Shown one piece after another: positions 29,401 through 38,792 of a stretch of DNA of 49,325 bases. Origin of the DNA: Candidatus Paceibacterota bacterium (GTDB lineage: Bacteria; Verrucomicrobiota; Verrucomicrobiia; Limisphaerales; UBA8199); assembly GCA_035452965.1 (NCBI GenBank), contig DAOTCE010000036.1, forward strand, positions 1 to 49,325. The letters are read 5' to 3'. The position numbers and the translations under genes were made by a program. The notes beneath the pieces were generated by a model. That model did not search any database. It saw only the letters and a list, made by a program, of their open reading frames with translations, and was not told the origin of the DNA. Each line of letters starts with the position of its first letter. The first letter of the stretch is position 1.

Positions 29401-31238
29401 ATTTCAACGCCACGGGGTGGGTCGCCGGCACCGCCATAGACTCCGGCGCGGGCGATGACACCGTCAGCCTGCTGGCTAACTCCTACACGCGCGGCGGCAT
29501 CCTGCTTGGGGCCGGAGATGACACGTTGGAACTGTCGGGCGCGCCGACGCTGGAGGGCACCGTGAATGCAGGAGCGGGCACGGATCGGCTGACGTTACAT
29601 GGAGCGGGCAGCCTGGCCGGTGGCGGGAACGTGGCTGGCTTCGAGCAGGCAATCAAGAGCGGTGCGGGCACGTTTTCCCTGTCCCAGTTGGCAACCGTGC
29701 GGTGGATGAAGATCGAGGCGGGCGCGCTGCAACTCAACTCCGGCTACCAGTTTGGCAGTAACAGCCTTTTTGAAACGCAGTTGCAACGGGATGGAAGCGG
29801 CGGCTTCTTTCGCACCCCGGCCAACGCGGAACTGGCGGGAGAGTTCAAGGTCCAACGAGGGGCGGGGCCGTTTGCCATCGGCAGCACTCTCTACGATGTG
29901 ATCGTGGCCACGAACGGATTGACAGGGACGTTTTCCGAAACGAACCTGCCCGCGCCACGGCCCCTGATCACGTTCGGGCTGCACTATCTGCCCGATCGCG
30001 CCCGGGTGGAAGCGGAGGCCCGGAGTTTCACTACGGTGGCCCAGAACCGTGTCGAGCGGGCGGTCGGCAATTACCTGGACAGAGTCCTGCCCGGAATCGA
30101 CGGCGACCTGGCCCAGGTGCTCGACACGTTCCAGCAATTGTCGGAGCCGGAGTTTCCCGCGGCCTTTTCCAGCCTCAGTCCGGACTCGTACGACGACTAC
30201 AGCCTCGTGACTCATAATCTCGTGCGGCAATATAGCCGCGGCATGCAGCAACGACTGGACACCTTGCGGCTGAACGCCGCCTCCGCCACGGGCGACCCGC
30301 GGGATGCCATGGTGCCTGGCCAGAATCCCATGCTGCTGGCCTACGCCGGCGCCACCGGGGAAATCGGCAGCCTCCTCGCCCGGGAACGACAAAGGGAAGC
30401 GAACCTGCTGAATAGCATCTGGTTTACTGGTTTTGGCCAGTGGGGCAACCTGGATTCGGACGACGGTTACACCGGCTACAGCTTCAGCCCATGGGGGTTA
30501 TCCTTGGGTTACGATCGGGCATTGGGCGACGCGCTGACGCTGGGGCTCAGCGCCGCCTACGCGTCAACCCACCTGAACTTGGACGATCGTCGGGGTGGCG
30601 GCGACATCAAAAGCTACTCCGGCGCAGCTTACGGAAGCTATTTCAGGAACCACGTCCATGTTGAGGGCGTGCTTTCCTATGGCTACAACGATTACGATTG
30701 TCACCGCAATCTCGCCGTCGGCGGCCTTTCCCGCACGGCGCAGAGCACACACTACGGCCACGCCCTCGGCGGCTTTATCTCCGGGGGATACGTCTGGCAG
30801 TTCAAACGCTGGGCGCTGGAACCCTTTGCGTCCCTGCAATACAGCTACCTTGACGAAGACAGCTTCGAGGAGTCGGGCGCGGATAGCGTGAGCCTGTGGC
30901 TGCGGGACCGACAGACGCAGGCATTGGCATCCGAGTTGGGGGTGCGACTGGCCTGCGTGCTGCGAAGCAGCAATTTCACACTCATCCCGGAGCTGAGCGC
31001 GGCCTGGAACTATAAGTTCAACATTGACGATCGAGAAATCATCGCATCCTATGCCGGTTCGCCCCAAGCCGCGTTCAGGCTGCCCGGCCGGGACCTGGAT
31101 CCGAACGGCCTCAGCACGGGGGCGGCGCTGACGTTGCTGTTGGGGAAAGGCGTCTCGACCTCGGTGCGATACAACGGCGAACTGCGGGATGACTATTCGG
31201 TACACATGGTTGGGGGGGAGCTGCGGTTTTCGTTCTAA
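23406..31238 (+). CDS. Giant autotransporter with RTX-like repeat passenger
   Basis: A 2610-residue type Va autotransporter. The signal peptide is MKTKTNAFRAALVTAMTLWV with likely cleavage after ALGARA. The passenger (about 30-2200) has some 35 units built on GIDGGxGDDxIxNTGxIxV turns. Between about residues 530 and 1000 these repeat every 58-59 residues with an intervening strand-rich segment (SVGISVEVAVDKEGVAAGVA). A linker (about 2200-2330) precedes the C-terminal beta-barrel (about 2335-2610), which starts SIWFTGFGQWG and ends with the terminal Phe (GGELRFSF) expected of outer-membrane barrels. The GGxGxD turns resemble RTX motifs but occur singly rather than in nonapeptide tandems. It probably forms a long surface beta-solenoid, possibly an adhesin; no enzyme motif is visible. 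Confidence 0.92.
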   Translation: MKTKTNAFRAALVTAMTLWVALGARAVTNEAVAWLGTPGNDLIFNLFPTNAMAVINTSTNPLEMVATTATGVAGLDGQDSILSTAALKAETFTEINVPLVMSSTIGTGLSLGIAGGAGQDIITNFSSLISTSRVDTTIGEFILQLDVLFTGAPTTAEGQAVGIDGGRNPDIILNTGSIQVNADSLSQINKGSISLLDVPLDLTGWSDAKSTADARATGIAAGLYDSSISATPETITNYGSIGVGAMADAGTFSMRVEMVGAAHVDDATIARAMATGIVGSASSDVISHFGTMNVDASAETDIYAVELKMKGLLIEGFLSFIGQDVGKINTLSQAHATGMDSGGGNDALLNAQTNGTFYVHSLANADSWNATVAISPPVSMGIAANAPPGGAGLVGTMPALTGITGSATATNTRPAFARADTKAWATAMGMSGGEGDDAIDNLGPQKTFAEAYADSIGIGVEISLSKTNWIPIPSAAFADASTAAEAEAVGLDGGGGNDILRSSGSLEASAHGESDSVGVAFAFKGSTKGLNAGVTITDTSSDALAKATGISAGAGHDRITNTAPILASSTAESSSVGISVEVAVDKEGVAAGVAYADAGSVASGTAIGIDGGTGDDLIHNTASVSAIGGSTNQAVSVGVALNGTLDGVSGSVTLADSSAQSTNLAVGILDSGSDTVINSGTVTGAANADTFSGSFDLSIAFSKTGLAAGVALGDATTTSRADAFGVDLSGQGTSTNGDTILNTGSIVSSAGADNLALSVAVGFAGAAEGVTAGVSATKADATAHAYSTAIRTGADDDTIISDGTNYLKSSAVADAASTSIAVTLSGAKQGAALGASLADTTTAATAGAKAIETGNGNDTIINRTAITNSAIANASSVSVAASISGAWEGVALGATLTDGTTKANATAAGIDAGAGNDAVTNTAPIVSAATATGDSHSIAVTVAVAPKGVSAGFAMATAETTSTATSAGITGGAGDDSIANTSLVSSHATANTTVESIAINFAELGAAIVDVGSTAAAAASGIDGGTGIDWLGNQGAVDVAANSTIDGLDAAANFIGYASADAGMTNIASAVGMNAGNDAGAQTILNATGGSVSVLAHSKTDLRNYVFQAGGGSFMNATVVGSAAALGLVTGAGDDVILNGGTNRATAWSQIDVGGVNFQFMGVQVGTAGMNSWATATGIEAGNGQNFVTNASTGLVSSYTKVDTATAELNAGFSVGFGVSGVTADAFSRGVHTGSDADSIANFGGIDATAAARGESTAGSMGLFGLNISTSLAHSIVEGINAGEDNDWILNAGSINAGQIRSGDSALARADSQAITMDFLSFSLASLGAEARVSGVAGAGGDDTILNAGTVNVGNSSTWMGWGEAFAFGGQFIGITDSYGGSSSKVTASGLDGGSGTNTLVNFGGGEINVDARSGAKSSSTTYLFTGFLLPSLADSSANATVTAAAIQGGAGTDIVGNAGAINVLGYASAQADSDSEITLDLDTRAQAKSHAAATANAAGIDLGAAVNFAQNSGSITSSAVALAKTYAVSSAEFESTLSEAYARPVATAAGILAGNDGNTLINGSNGTITVNAAVKTTDALGNASYANSDSGRDALSVAGGKSGASYVPITANATGIATGSGADAVSNDGSITVNARSDGIVSANTHVWYRYPRSDSLAYVAATGKGIAAGAGQNSVVNNGSLDVTTWGHAVPKSYSWSRDYRATANSFADVDAYAIGIEADGVVSNTAAGEMNIVARATSYSEADTGAENTYAKANLYADATGFTPAAGASATNFFFNEGAVHVLASAGEDDAGNRLRIGYAHSSVWVRSVGAESSGTSVVHAVGMRFDDRPGCFVNNGVLSVEGRARGDVYANGHSRDYHPAGVAYMTTDALAQGILAGNGDNVLVNKGLISVTAYGDSFANAYADENVGVFRDEEARGTAYANARAGGILTGNGNNYILNEGTIAVTSHATAGVWVDTEDNDDEYRFSAASASVFGIQTGSGHDTIYNSGTLTSTNFNATGWVAGTAIDSGAGDDTVSLLANSYTRGGILLGAGDDTLELSGAPTLEGTVNAGAGTDRLTLHGAGSLAGGGNVAGFEQAIKSGAGTFSLSQLATVRWMKIEAGALQLNSGYQFGSNSLFETQLQRDGSGGFFRTPANAELAGEFKVQRGAGPFAIGSTLYDVIVATNGLTGTFSETNLPAPRPLITFGLHYLPDRARVEAEARSFTTVAQNRVERAVGNYLDRVLPGIDGDLAQVLDTFQQLSEPEFPAAFSSLSPDSYDDYSLVTHNLVRQYSRGMQQRLDTLRLNAASATGDPRDAMVPGQNPMLLAYAGATGEIGSLLARERQREANLLNSIWFTGFGQWGNLDSDDGYTGYSFSPWGLSLGYDRALGDALTLGLSAAYASTHLNLDDRRGGGDIKSYSGAAYGSYFRNHVHVEGVLSYGYNDYDCHRNLAVGGLSRTAQSTHYGHALGGFISGGYVWQFKRWALEPFASLQYSYLDEDSFEESGADSVSLWLRDRQTQALASELGVRLACVLRSSNFTLIPELSAAWNYKFNIDDREIIASYAGSPQAAFRLPGRDLDPNGLSTGAALTLLLGKGVSTSVRYNGELRDDYSVHMVGGELRFSF

Positions 31239-31463
31239 CGCCAAACCCGCTTTGAGTTGATGTCCCATGGATCCCGGGTGGCTGGTCAAGAGCGCCGGCC
31301 TTCGCGCACCCCCCAATCGACTTTCAGGCGCACGGCTTTCTCCGTTGCCATCCATCGCCCGCCCATCAGACACCAACTGGCTTTTCGCCTGCCGTGTTTT
31401 CGTGCTTCTGCGACGATTTTGTCACTCCCCCTGACTTCTTTGGCGCCGCCATCTTGTTCTTGT

Positions 31464-31491
31464 TTGCATTCCGCGCCTTCCTCGCTAAGTT
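31464..31491 (+). promoter_or_regulatory. Putative promoter of the FIST gene
   Basis: TTGCAT, a 16-bp spacer and TAAGTT, six bases before the ATG at 31498. Predicted initiation falls at the start codon, so the message would be leaderless; no Shine-Dalgarno sequence is present. Confidence 0.4.
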
Positions 31492-31497
31492 GGCTAT

Positions 31498-32715
<1,218 letters not shown>

Positions 32716-32892
32716 AAGAGCCAGCACGACGATCTGGGTCCAAGGTGAAATAGAATTCTCCCGAATTTCACCGGTATGCGTCCTTCCGGGGAAGGATGCC
32801 GAGCCCCAGTATTCGACCCGCGCACTGTCCATTTTTGAGACAGTGGTGCCGCCTGCCTGCCTGTTCCAGTCCCCTCTAATCCAGGCGCCTTT

Positions 32893-33140
32893 GGCTTGGT
32901 GATCCGGCGACGGCACGGTGCTGCTACGGTGTGTATCCCATGGGGAGCGCTCCCCATGGGATACACACCGTAGCCTGACCGCCCCAACAAGCTATCCTCC
33001 ACCCAGCAGCAAGCCGATGGACACCACCTGAACAGCGCCGTCACCCATCCGGCGGCGGTGTTGGAGGTCAAAAAGGACGTTTGAGACGGCGGATCGCCAT
33101 CGGTGCGCCTTGGAAATCCGCGAAAAACTTCAAAAAGCCG
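32893..33140. repeat. Dispersed palindromic element, copy B
   Basis: Second copy of the element at 18980-19230, in the same orientation. Its core, 32924-32973, is again a perfect 50-bp palindrome. It differs from copy A only at the eleventh and twelfth positions from each end: GT to TA on the left and AC to TA on the right, so every base pair is kept. Flanking similarity extends 31 bp to the left and about 165 bp to the right. The rest of the 32716-33232 interval shows no gene. Confidence 0.8.
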
Positions 33141-33232
33141 GCGTGCGAAGCCAGTGGTTGGCTAGCGGTAAGCCAGTGGCAAACCCTGAGCAGGCTGCGC
33201 ATGAGCTGTGCCCACGACAAACGATGGGTCGG

Positions 33233-35161
33233 CTACCCGGTCTTCTTGCCGAAGTTGGGGTCAATCTTGCGATTGAGCACCATCGCGAGGACAAATCCGG
33301 GGACGGCGGAGCAGATGACCCAGACAAAGAAGTGTTTGTAGCCCACCAGATCGGCAACCCACCCGCTCCAGAAGCCTGGGATCATCATTCCCAGTGCCAT
33401 GAAGCCGGTGCAGATGGCGTAGTGGGCGGTCTTGTGGGGGCCGTCAGCGAAGAAGAGCATGTAGAGCATGAAGGCGGTGAAGCCGAAGCCGTAGCCGAAC
33501 TGTTCGAGGGCGACGGCAGCGCAGGCGACGAGAAAACTGGAGGGCTGGGTCCAGGAGAGGAAAACGAAGGCAAGCTTGGGCAGGTACATGGAAGCCACCA
33601 TGATGGGGAGCATTTTCTTAAGACCGTGTTTGGCCGCAGTGAAGCCGCCGAGCAAGCCGCCGAAGGTCAGGGCAAGAATGCCGAAGGTGCCATAGACGAG
33701 GCCGACCTGGCTCGTGGTCAACCCCAGGCCGCCGGCTTCGCGCGCGTCGAGAAGGAAGGGTGAAATAACCTTGACGAGCTGGGCCTCGTCGAAGCGGTAG
33801 AGGAGGATGAAGGCCATGGCCAGCAGGACACCCGGTTTCTGGAAGAAGGACCCCAGGGTGGCGAAGAACTCACCGAGGAGGCTGTGATGGGTTTTGACGG
33901 GGCCGTCAGCGGCGGGGCGCGGGAGCATGATGCTGTGCCAGCAACTGAAAGCGAGGAAGATGCCGGCGACGAAGAACAGGGTGATGGACCAGGCGAGGGG
34001 AATGTTGCCGGAGCTGGTGACGAAAGTGACGGCAGTATCGGTCTTCAGCTTGGGATCGAGCTGGATCACGGCCATGGCGGGCTGGTTCCAGTTGTCGGAG
34101 TTGAAGACGAAACGTTCGCCTTCGACCAGCCGGAAACCGCGGTCGCTCTTGCCAAAACCGATATACTCGATGCCCCGGGGTTTGCGGCCGAAGTTGACGG
34201 CCACCTGCTGGTCGGCAGGGGGCGCTTTTGAGAGGGATAGGTAGATTACGCCGATGTTGCCGGCAGCAGGGGTGTCGGTGGCCTGAATTCTGGGCGGCTT
34301 GGGGAAGTGATTGGTGAGAAAACCGCCCAGGGGGCCGGAGACATAAACGGACCACCAGTTGGTGGCAGCGGGTTTGGCTTTGACGGGGTTCTCCTCGGCG
34401 ATGAAGCGATGCTGGCGATTCCAGGCTTTGGCCTGGGTGATGACAGCCTTGGCTTCCTCGGCGGTGCGGCCTGCCAGGGCAATGTCGAGCGAGGCGGGCT
34501 GGACGACGACGCGCAGGTCGCCGTCAGCGGCGGCGAGCTTGACCGTGGCAGGGTCCCAAGCGGAGACGACCGGGGCAGTGGCGCTGGCCTGGACGGGAAT
34601 GGCGACGGGCGGGAGGCCGTTCTTGCTTTCGAGGACGCCGGCAAGCACGACCAGCAAGCCGCTGCCGACGATCATCGCGGTGCGGTAGAAGGTGCTGCGG
34701 AGTCCGACCCACCAGGCCTGCTCGTGCTTGGTGAGGGCGAGCATGTAGAATCCGTCCGCCGCGATGTCGTGGGTGGAGGAGGCGAAGGCCATGATCCAGA
34801 ACAGGAAGAGCGACCATTTGAAGAACGCCGAGCCCTGAACCGAGAAGGCGACGAGCGCCAGGCCGAAGGAGACCAGGAACTGCATCGAGACCACCCAGAA
34901 GCGTTTCGTGCGCGTGATATCCACCAGCGGGCTCCAGAGGGGCTTGATGACCCAGGGCAGGTAGAGCCAACTGGTGTAGAGGGCGATGTCGGTGGTGGAA
35001 ATGCCGAGGCGGAAGTACATGACCACGGACATGGTCATGACAATCACGTAGGGGATGCCCTGCGAAAAATAGAGGCTCGGGACCCACCACCACGGGTTGC
35101 GGGTCGTGTGCTTGGTTTCGACCGGTTTCGCTTCGGCTTTGGCAGAGGTGGCGGGTGTCAT
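33233..35161 (-). CDS. AmpG-like MFS transporter with inserted extracytoplasmic domain
   Basis: A 642-residue inner-membrane permease from the ATG; a GTG fifteen bases upstream is an alternative. Five helices come first, including LYFSQGIPYVIVMTMSVVMYF and the motif ASSTHDIAADGFYML, which matches the AmpG pattern ASSTxDIAxD. AmpG imports anhydro-muropeptides for cell-wall recycling. Between helices 5 and 6 there is an insertion of about 190 residues (roughly 195-385), which topology puts outside the membrane and which AmpG lacks. It contains FNSDNWNQPAMAVIQLDP. Helices 6-12 follow, ending with a short basic tail. It lies 72 bp downstream of ileS on the same strand. The substrate is not proven. 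Confidence 0.8.
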   Translation of the reverse strand: MTPATSAKAEAKPVETKHTTRNPWWWVPSLYFSQGIPYVIVMTMSVVMYFRLGISTTDIALYTSWLYLPWVIKPLWSPLVDITRTKRFWVVSMQFLVSFGLALVAFSVQGSAFFKWSLFLFWIMAFASSTHDIAADGFYMLALTKHEQAWWVGLRSTFYRTAMIVGSGLLVVLAGVLESKNGLPPVAIPVQASATAPVVSAWDPATVKLAAADGDLRVVVQPASLDIALAGRTAEEAKAVITQAKAWNRQHRFIAEENPVKAKPAATNWWSVYVSGPLGGFLTNHFPKPPRIQATDTPAAGNIGVIYLSLSKAPPADQQVAVNFGRKPRGIEYIGFGKSDRGFRLVEGERFVFNSDNWNQPAMAVIQLDPKLKTDTAVTFVTSSGNIPLAWSITLFFVAGIFLAFSCWHSIMLPRPAADGPVKTHHSLLGEFFATLGSFFQKPGVLLAMAFILLYRFDEAQLVKVISPFLLDAREAGGLGLTTSQVGLVYGTFGILALTFGGLLGGFTAAKHGLKKMLPIMVASMYLPKLAFVFLSWTQPSSFLVACAAVALEQFGYGFGFTAFMLYMLFFADGPHKTAHYAICTGFMALGMMIPGFWSGWVADLVGYKHFFVWVICSAVPGFVLAMVLNRKIDPNFGKKTG

Positions 35162-35233
35162 GTTGTTACACGACACGTTCTAGCAGCAAACGCGCGGCAG
35201 CGGCAAGCGGAGAGTTGCCCGTTGGCCGCCGCG

Positions 35234-38068
35234 CTATGCGGTCGGCAGCCCTTGCACCGCCTTTGCGCAGCGGGCGCAAAGGGTGGGATGCTCGGGCTGG
35301 GAGCCGACGTCGGTTTCCCAATGCCAGCAGCGCTCGCACTTGTCGCCGGCGGCTTTGGCGACGGAAACCGCCAGCGCGGCTTCGTCCGCCGGCTTGATTT
35401 CCAGTTGCGAGACGTTCAGGAGTTCGCGCAGGGATTCCAGATGGGCTTGGTTCGCGGCCAACGCGGGGTTTAAGCCGGCGATGGTGACCTTTGCTTCCAG
35501 CGCCTTGCCTATCGCCTTGGCCTGCCGGGCTTTTTCCAGCTCCGGCAGAGCCATCGCGCGCAGCTCGAACAAGGCCTTCCAGTCCGATTTTTCGGCTTCG
35601 TCGCGCTGGAAGCCAAGCGGTTCCCACGTGAGCAGGTGGGCCGAATCGGCGGTCTTGCCGGGCACAAACGCCCAAGCCTCGTCGGCGGTGAACGCCAGGA
35701 TCGGAGCCAGCATCTTGCAGAGACCGCCGACCATGCGGTGCAGCGCGGTCTGAGTTGACCGGCGGCGGGGTGAGTTCGCCGGGTCGGTGTATAGCCGGTC
35801 CTTGACCACATCATGGTATATGGCGGACAGCTCCACGGCGACAAACTGGCTGACCTTCTGGTAGACGACGTGGAACTCGTACCGGTCGTAGGCGGCGAGG
35901 ACTTCCCGCTCCAGTTGGGAGAACGCGCCCAGCATCCAGCGGTCGAGCCCGGTCAGCCTGTCGTCCGGCACCGCGTGCTTCGCGGGATCGAAGTCGTAGA
36001 GGTTCGCGAGCTGGTAGCGCAAGGCGTTGCGGAGGACACGGTAGGTCTCGGCCACTTTGCTGATGCGCTCCTCGCTGACGATGATGTCGTCGCGGAAGTC
36101 CTGCGAAGCAACCCAGAGCCGGACAATGTCCGCGCCCCACTTCTTCACGTAGGCGTCCGCGGTCTGCGGCTTCTCGTAACCGCTCTGGGCCTGTTTGCTC
36201 TTGGAAATCTTCTCGCGGTCGGCGTCCACCATGAAGCCGTGGGTCAGGACGGTCTTGAAGGGCGTCGCGCCATTGCCGGCCAGGGAGAGCAGCAAAGAGG
36301 ATTGAAACCAGCCGCGGTGCTGGTCGCTGCCTTCCAGGTACATGTCGGCCTGCCAATCCGAGGCTGTTAGTTCCTTGTTGCCTGTTGCATGGCGGAGCTC
36401 GGGGCGCTGCATCAGGACCGAGCGGGAAGAGGAGCCGGAGTCAATCCACACGTCGAGGGTGTCGTTGGACTTGGAGGCGGGGACGGGCCCCTTCCAATCC
36501 GCCGGCTTGAGCATCGCCCACAGCTCCGCGGCGGACTTCTCGAACCAGACATTCGAGCCGTGTTGCGCGAAAAGCGCTGCGGCATTGCGCACGATCTGCG
36601 CATCGAGGATCGGGCGGCCCTGCGCGTCATAGAACGCAGGGATGGGCACACCCCAGGTGCGCTGGCGGGAGATGCACCAGTCAGGCCGGCCCTTGATGGC
36701 GGCCTCGATGCGGCTCTTGCCCCAGTCGGGCACCCACTCCACGCGGTTAATCTCGGCCAGCGCCCGCTCGCGGAAACTGGCGTGGTCCACCTCGACGAAC
36801 CATTGGTCCATGGCCCGGAAGATGATGGGGGTCTTGCTGCGCCAGCAATGGGGATAGCTGTGGGGGTAGTTTTCCTGGTGCAGGAGGACCTTGCGGGCGC
36901 GCAGTTCGTGCAAGACAACTTCGTTGGCGTCGCTCTTGCCGTGCTTCTCCAGGATGGACTTGCCGATCATCCCGGCGGGCATCTGCTGCTCCTGCGGCAG
37001 GTCGTCGGTGTAGGCGAATCTGCCGTCGTCATCCACGGGTGAATAGATCGGCAGGCCCTGTTCGGTGCCGAGGTGGTAGTCTTCCAGGCCGTGCCCCGGA
37101 GCGCAGTGCACGAAACCCGTGCCGGTCTCGTTGTCCACGAAGCTGTCGCCGCGGAAGAACTTCCCGGTGCGGTTGCAGAAGGGGTGTTGGTACTCCATTT
37201 GGCCCAGGTGCCCGCCGTCGAGGCTGCGGAGAATCTGGTAATCCTGCCAGCCGCACTTCGCGGCGACCGCGGGCAACAGGAGGGCGGAAACGATGTACTG
37301 CTCCTGGCCGACCAGCACGAGCGAGTAGCTGAAAGTGGAGTTGTAGGCGATGGCAAGGTTGGCGGGCAGAGTCCAGGGCGTGGTGGTCCAAATCACGACC
37401 GAAGTGCCGGGGTGCCCGGCCAGCGGGAACTTCACATACACGCTCTGGCTTACGTGATCCTTGTATTCGACCTCAGCCTCAGCCAGCGCGGTGCGACAGG
37501 GGATGCTCCAGTACACCGGCTTCTTGCCGCGATAGATGAAGCCCTGCTCCACCAGGTTCGCGAACAGGCGCAGTTCCTCGGCTTCATATCCCTTGTTGAG
37601 TGTGCGGTAAGGATTATCCCAGTCGCCCAGCACGCCGAGCCGCTTGAACTGGCCCCGCTGGATATCAATGTACTTGCGCGCGTAGGCCTCGCACGCCTTG
37701 CGGATGGCCGCCGCATCCGACGTGGTGTCGCCAGCCTTGCGCATGTCCTGGGTGACTTTGAACTCAATGGGGAGCCCGTGGCAGTCCCAGCCCGGCACGT
37801 AGGGCGCGCTGAACCCGCGTAGCGTCTTGTATTTGACAATGATATCTTTGAGGATCTTGTTCAGGGCGGTGCCGATGTGAACGTCGCCGTTGGCGAACGG
37901 CGGGCCGTCGTGCAGGATAAACTTCTCCGCTCCCACGCGCTGGGCCTGTGCGGCGGCATAAAGGCCGGCGGCTTCCCACTGTTTCAGCCGCGCCGGCTCC
38001 CGGGCGACGAGGTCCGCCTTCATCGGAAAGTCGGTTTGCGGCAGGTTTAATGTGTTCTTGTAGTCCAT
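35234..38068 (-). CDS. ileS: Isoleucyl-tRNA synthetase
   Basis: A 944-residue class I aminoacyl-tRNA synthetase charging tRNA-Ile. The HIGH signature reads HIGT at 64-67 (GDVHIGTALNK), KMSKS reads KISKS at 620-624, and the editing (CP1) domain lies between with WTTTPWTLPANLAI. The C-terminal zinc knuckle CERC...CARC (CERCWHWETDVG to LCARCAKAV) is present, marking the bacterial long form. Length is normal. A near-consensus promoter lies 21 bases upstream, and no T-box leader was found. The downstream AmpG-like gene may be on the same transcript. Confidence 0.97.
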   Translation of the reverse strand: MDYKNTLNLPQTDFPMKADLVAREPARLKQWEAAGLYAAAQAQRVGAEKFILHDGPPFANGDVHIGTALNKILKDIIVKYKTLRGFSAPYVPGWDCHGLPIEFKVTQDMRKAGDTTSDAAAIRKACEAYARKYIDIQRGQFKRLGVLGDWDNPYRTLNKGYEAEELRLFANLVEQGFIYRGKKPVYWSIPCRTALAEAEVEYKDHVSQSVYVKFPLAGHPGTSVVIWTTTPWTLPANLAIAYNSTFSYSLVLVGQEQYIVSALLLPAVAAKCGWQDYQILRSLDGGHLGQMEYQHPFCNRTGKFFRGDSFVDNETGTGFVHCAPGHGLEDYHLGTEQGLPIYSPVDDDGRFAYTDDLPQEQQMPAGMIGKSILEKHGKSDANEVVLHELRARKVLLHQENYPHSYPHCWRSKTPIIFRAMDQWFVEVDHASFRERALAEINRVEWVPDWGKSRIEAAIKGRPDWCISRQRTWGVPIPAFYDAQGRPILDAQIVRNAAALFAQHGSNVWFEKSAAELWAMLKPADWKGPVPASKSNDTLDVWIDSGSSSRSVLMQRPELRHATGNKELTASDWQADMYLEGSDQHRGWFQSSLLLSLAGNGATPFKTVLTHGFMVDADREKISKSKQAQSGYEKPQTADAYVKKWGADIVRLWVASQDFRDDIIVSEERISKVAETYRVLRNALRYQLANLYDFDPAKHAVPDDRLTGLDRWMLGAFSQLEREVLAAYDRYEFHVVYQKVSQFVAVELSAIYHDVVKDRLYTDPANSPRRRSTQTALHRMVGGLCKMLAPILAFTADEAWAFVPGKTADSAHLLTWEPLGFQRDEAEKSDWKALFELRAMALPELEKARQAKAIGKALEAKVTIAGLNPALAANQAHLESLRELLNVSQLEIKPADEAALAVSVAKAAGDKCERCWHWETDVGSQPEHPTLCARCAKAVQGLPTA

Positions 38069-38089
38069 GCAGCGTCTTAAAGAAGGCGG

Positions 38090-38118
38090 ACATTACCAGC
38101 CGCCCAAAGTAGTGTCAA
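38090..38118 (-). promoter_or_regulatory. Strong vegetative promoter of ileS
   Basis: On the minus strand: TTGACA, a 17-bp spacer and TAATGT, the best match to the vegetative consensus seen in the window. The -10 element ends 21 bases before the ileS ATG, giving a very short leader. Confidence 0.6.
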
Positions 38119-38261
38119 ACGAACGGCCCAACGGCGGGGATTGAACAAAGGTCCGGCGTGCGACTTTCCGGAAGCGCATCCGGACAACCTGTGCTAACCT
38201 TAATGCCGGGACGGGCAGCGCCAAAGGGCTGACCCGTGCGACACATCGCCGAAGCAAATCT

Positions 38262-38711
38262 ATGAAGAATACTCTGGTTGTAGTCACAGACCTTGGATGC
38301 TTGAAAGCCTACCGACTTGAAAATAACCACCCCACCCATATACCGCGGCTGGAACTCATTGAAGAATTCAAAAGCGCCGACGCTCACGGCAAGCTGGTGG
38401 ACGCGGTGACGGACCTTGCCGGCCGGTTTCCGCGCAGCGGGGGTGTGGCCGGCGCGAGCGGGGCCATGTCGGATGGCGAGCGGCATAACATCGCGCTGGA
38501 AAAGCGCAAGCGGCTGGTCCGGCAGCTGGCGCAGCGGTTCAACGCCCTGGCACGCCGCCCGGAGGTCGAGCGCTGCCTGCTGGCCGCCAGCCGCCAGATC
38601 AACCACCAACTGCTGGAGGAACTGGATCCCCAGGTGCGGGCTAAGATTGAAAAGAATGTCCCGGCCGACCTGACGAAGGCGGACCGGGCGGAAATCCTCC
38701 GCCACTTCTGA
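38262..38711 (+). CDS. Host attachment family protein
   Basis: A 149-residue soluble protein resembling the 'host attachment protein' family (Host_attach, related to bacterial eRF1-domain proteins), first described in Agrobacterium as needed for attachment to plant cells. Supporting features are the start TLVVVTDLGCLKAYRLE, a Ser/Gly/Ala-rich middle that varies in the family, and a conserved C-terminal half: RLVRQLAQRFNALAR, then LLAASRQINHQLLEEL, then VPADLTKADRAEIL. No signal peptide or membrane helix is present, so a direct adhesive role is unlikely and the true biochemical role is unknown. It is divergent from ileS and 81 bp upstream of the LOG gene, which has its own promoter. Confidence 0.8.
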   Translation: MKNTLVVVTDLGCLKAYRLENNHPTHIPRLELIEEFKSADAHGKLVDAVTDLAGRFPRSGGVAGASGAMSDGERHNIALEKRKRLVRQLAQRFNALARRPEVERCLLAASRQINHQLLEELDPQVRAKIEKNVPADLTKADRAEILRHF

Positions 38712-38757
38712 CCTCGTGGGGCAGGAGCGGAATACGAAAGCACCCATCACGGTCCAG

Positions 38758-38785
38758 TTGCTTTCGGGCGGCCAGCCGCTATCCT
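38758..38785 (+). promoter_or_regulatory. Putative promoter of the LOG-family gene
   Basis: TTGCTT, a 16-bp spacer and TATCCT, seven bases before the ATG at 38793. The geometry is the same as at the FIST, ThuA and DUF1080 genes and again predicts a leaderless transcript. Confidence 0.4.
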
Positions 38786-38792
38786 TGGCTCC

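Noticed and set aside
24000..29500. True RTX calcium-binding toxin assignment for the autotransporter
   Set aside because: The GGxGxD turns occur singly, separated by about 50 residues, not as tandem nonapeptides. The protein has an autotransporter barrel rather than a type I secretion signal.
38069..38261. T-box leader upstream of ileS
   Set aside because: There is no TGGNACCGCG T-box core or specifier stem, and the strong promoter leaves a leader of only about 15 bases. The GGGCGG/CCGCCT stem overlaps the promoter itself.
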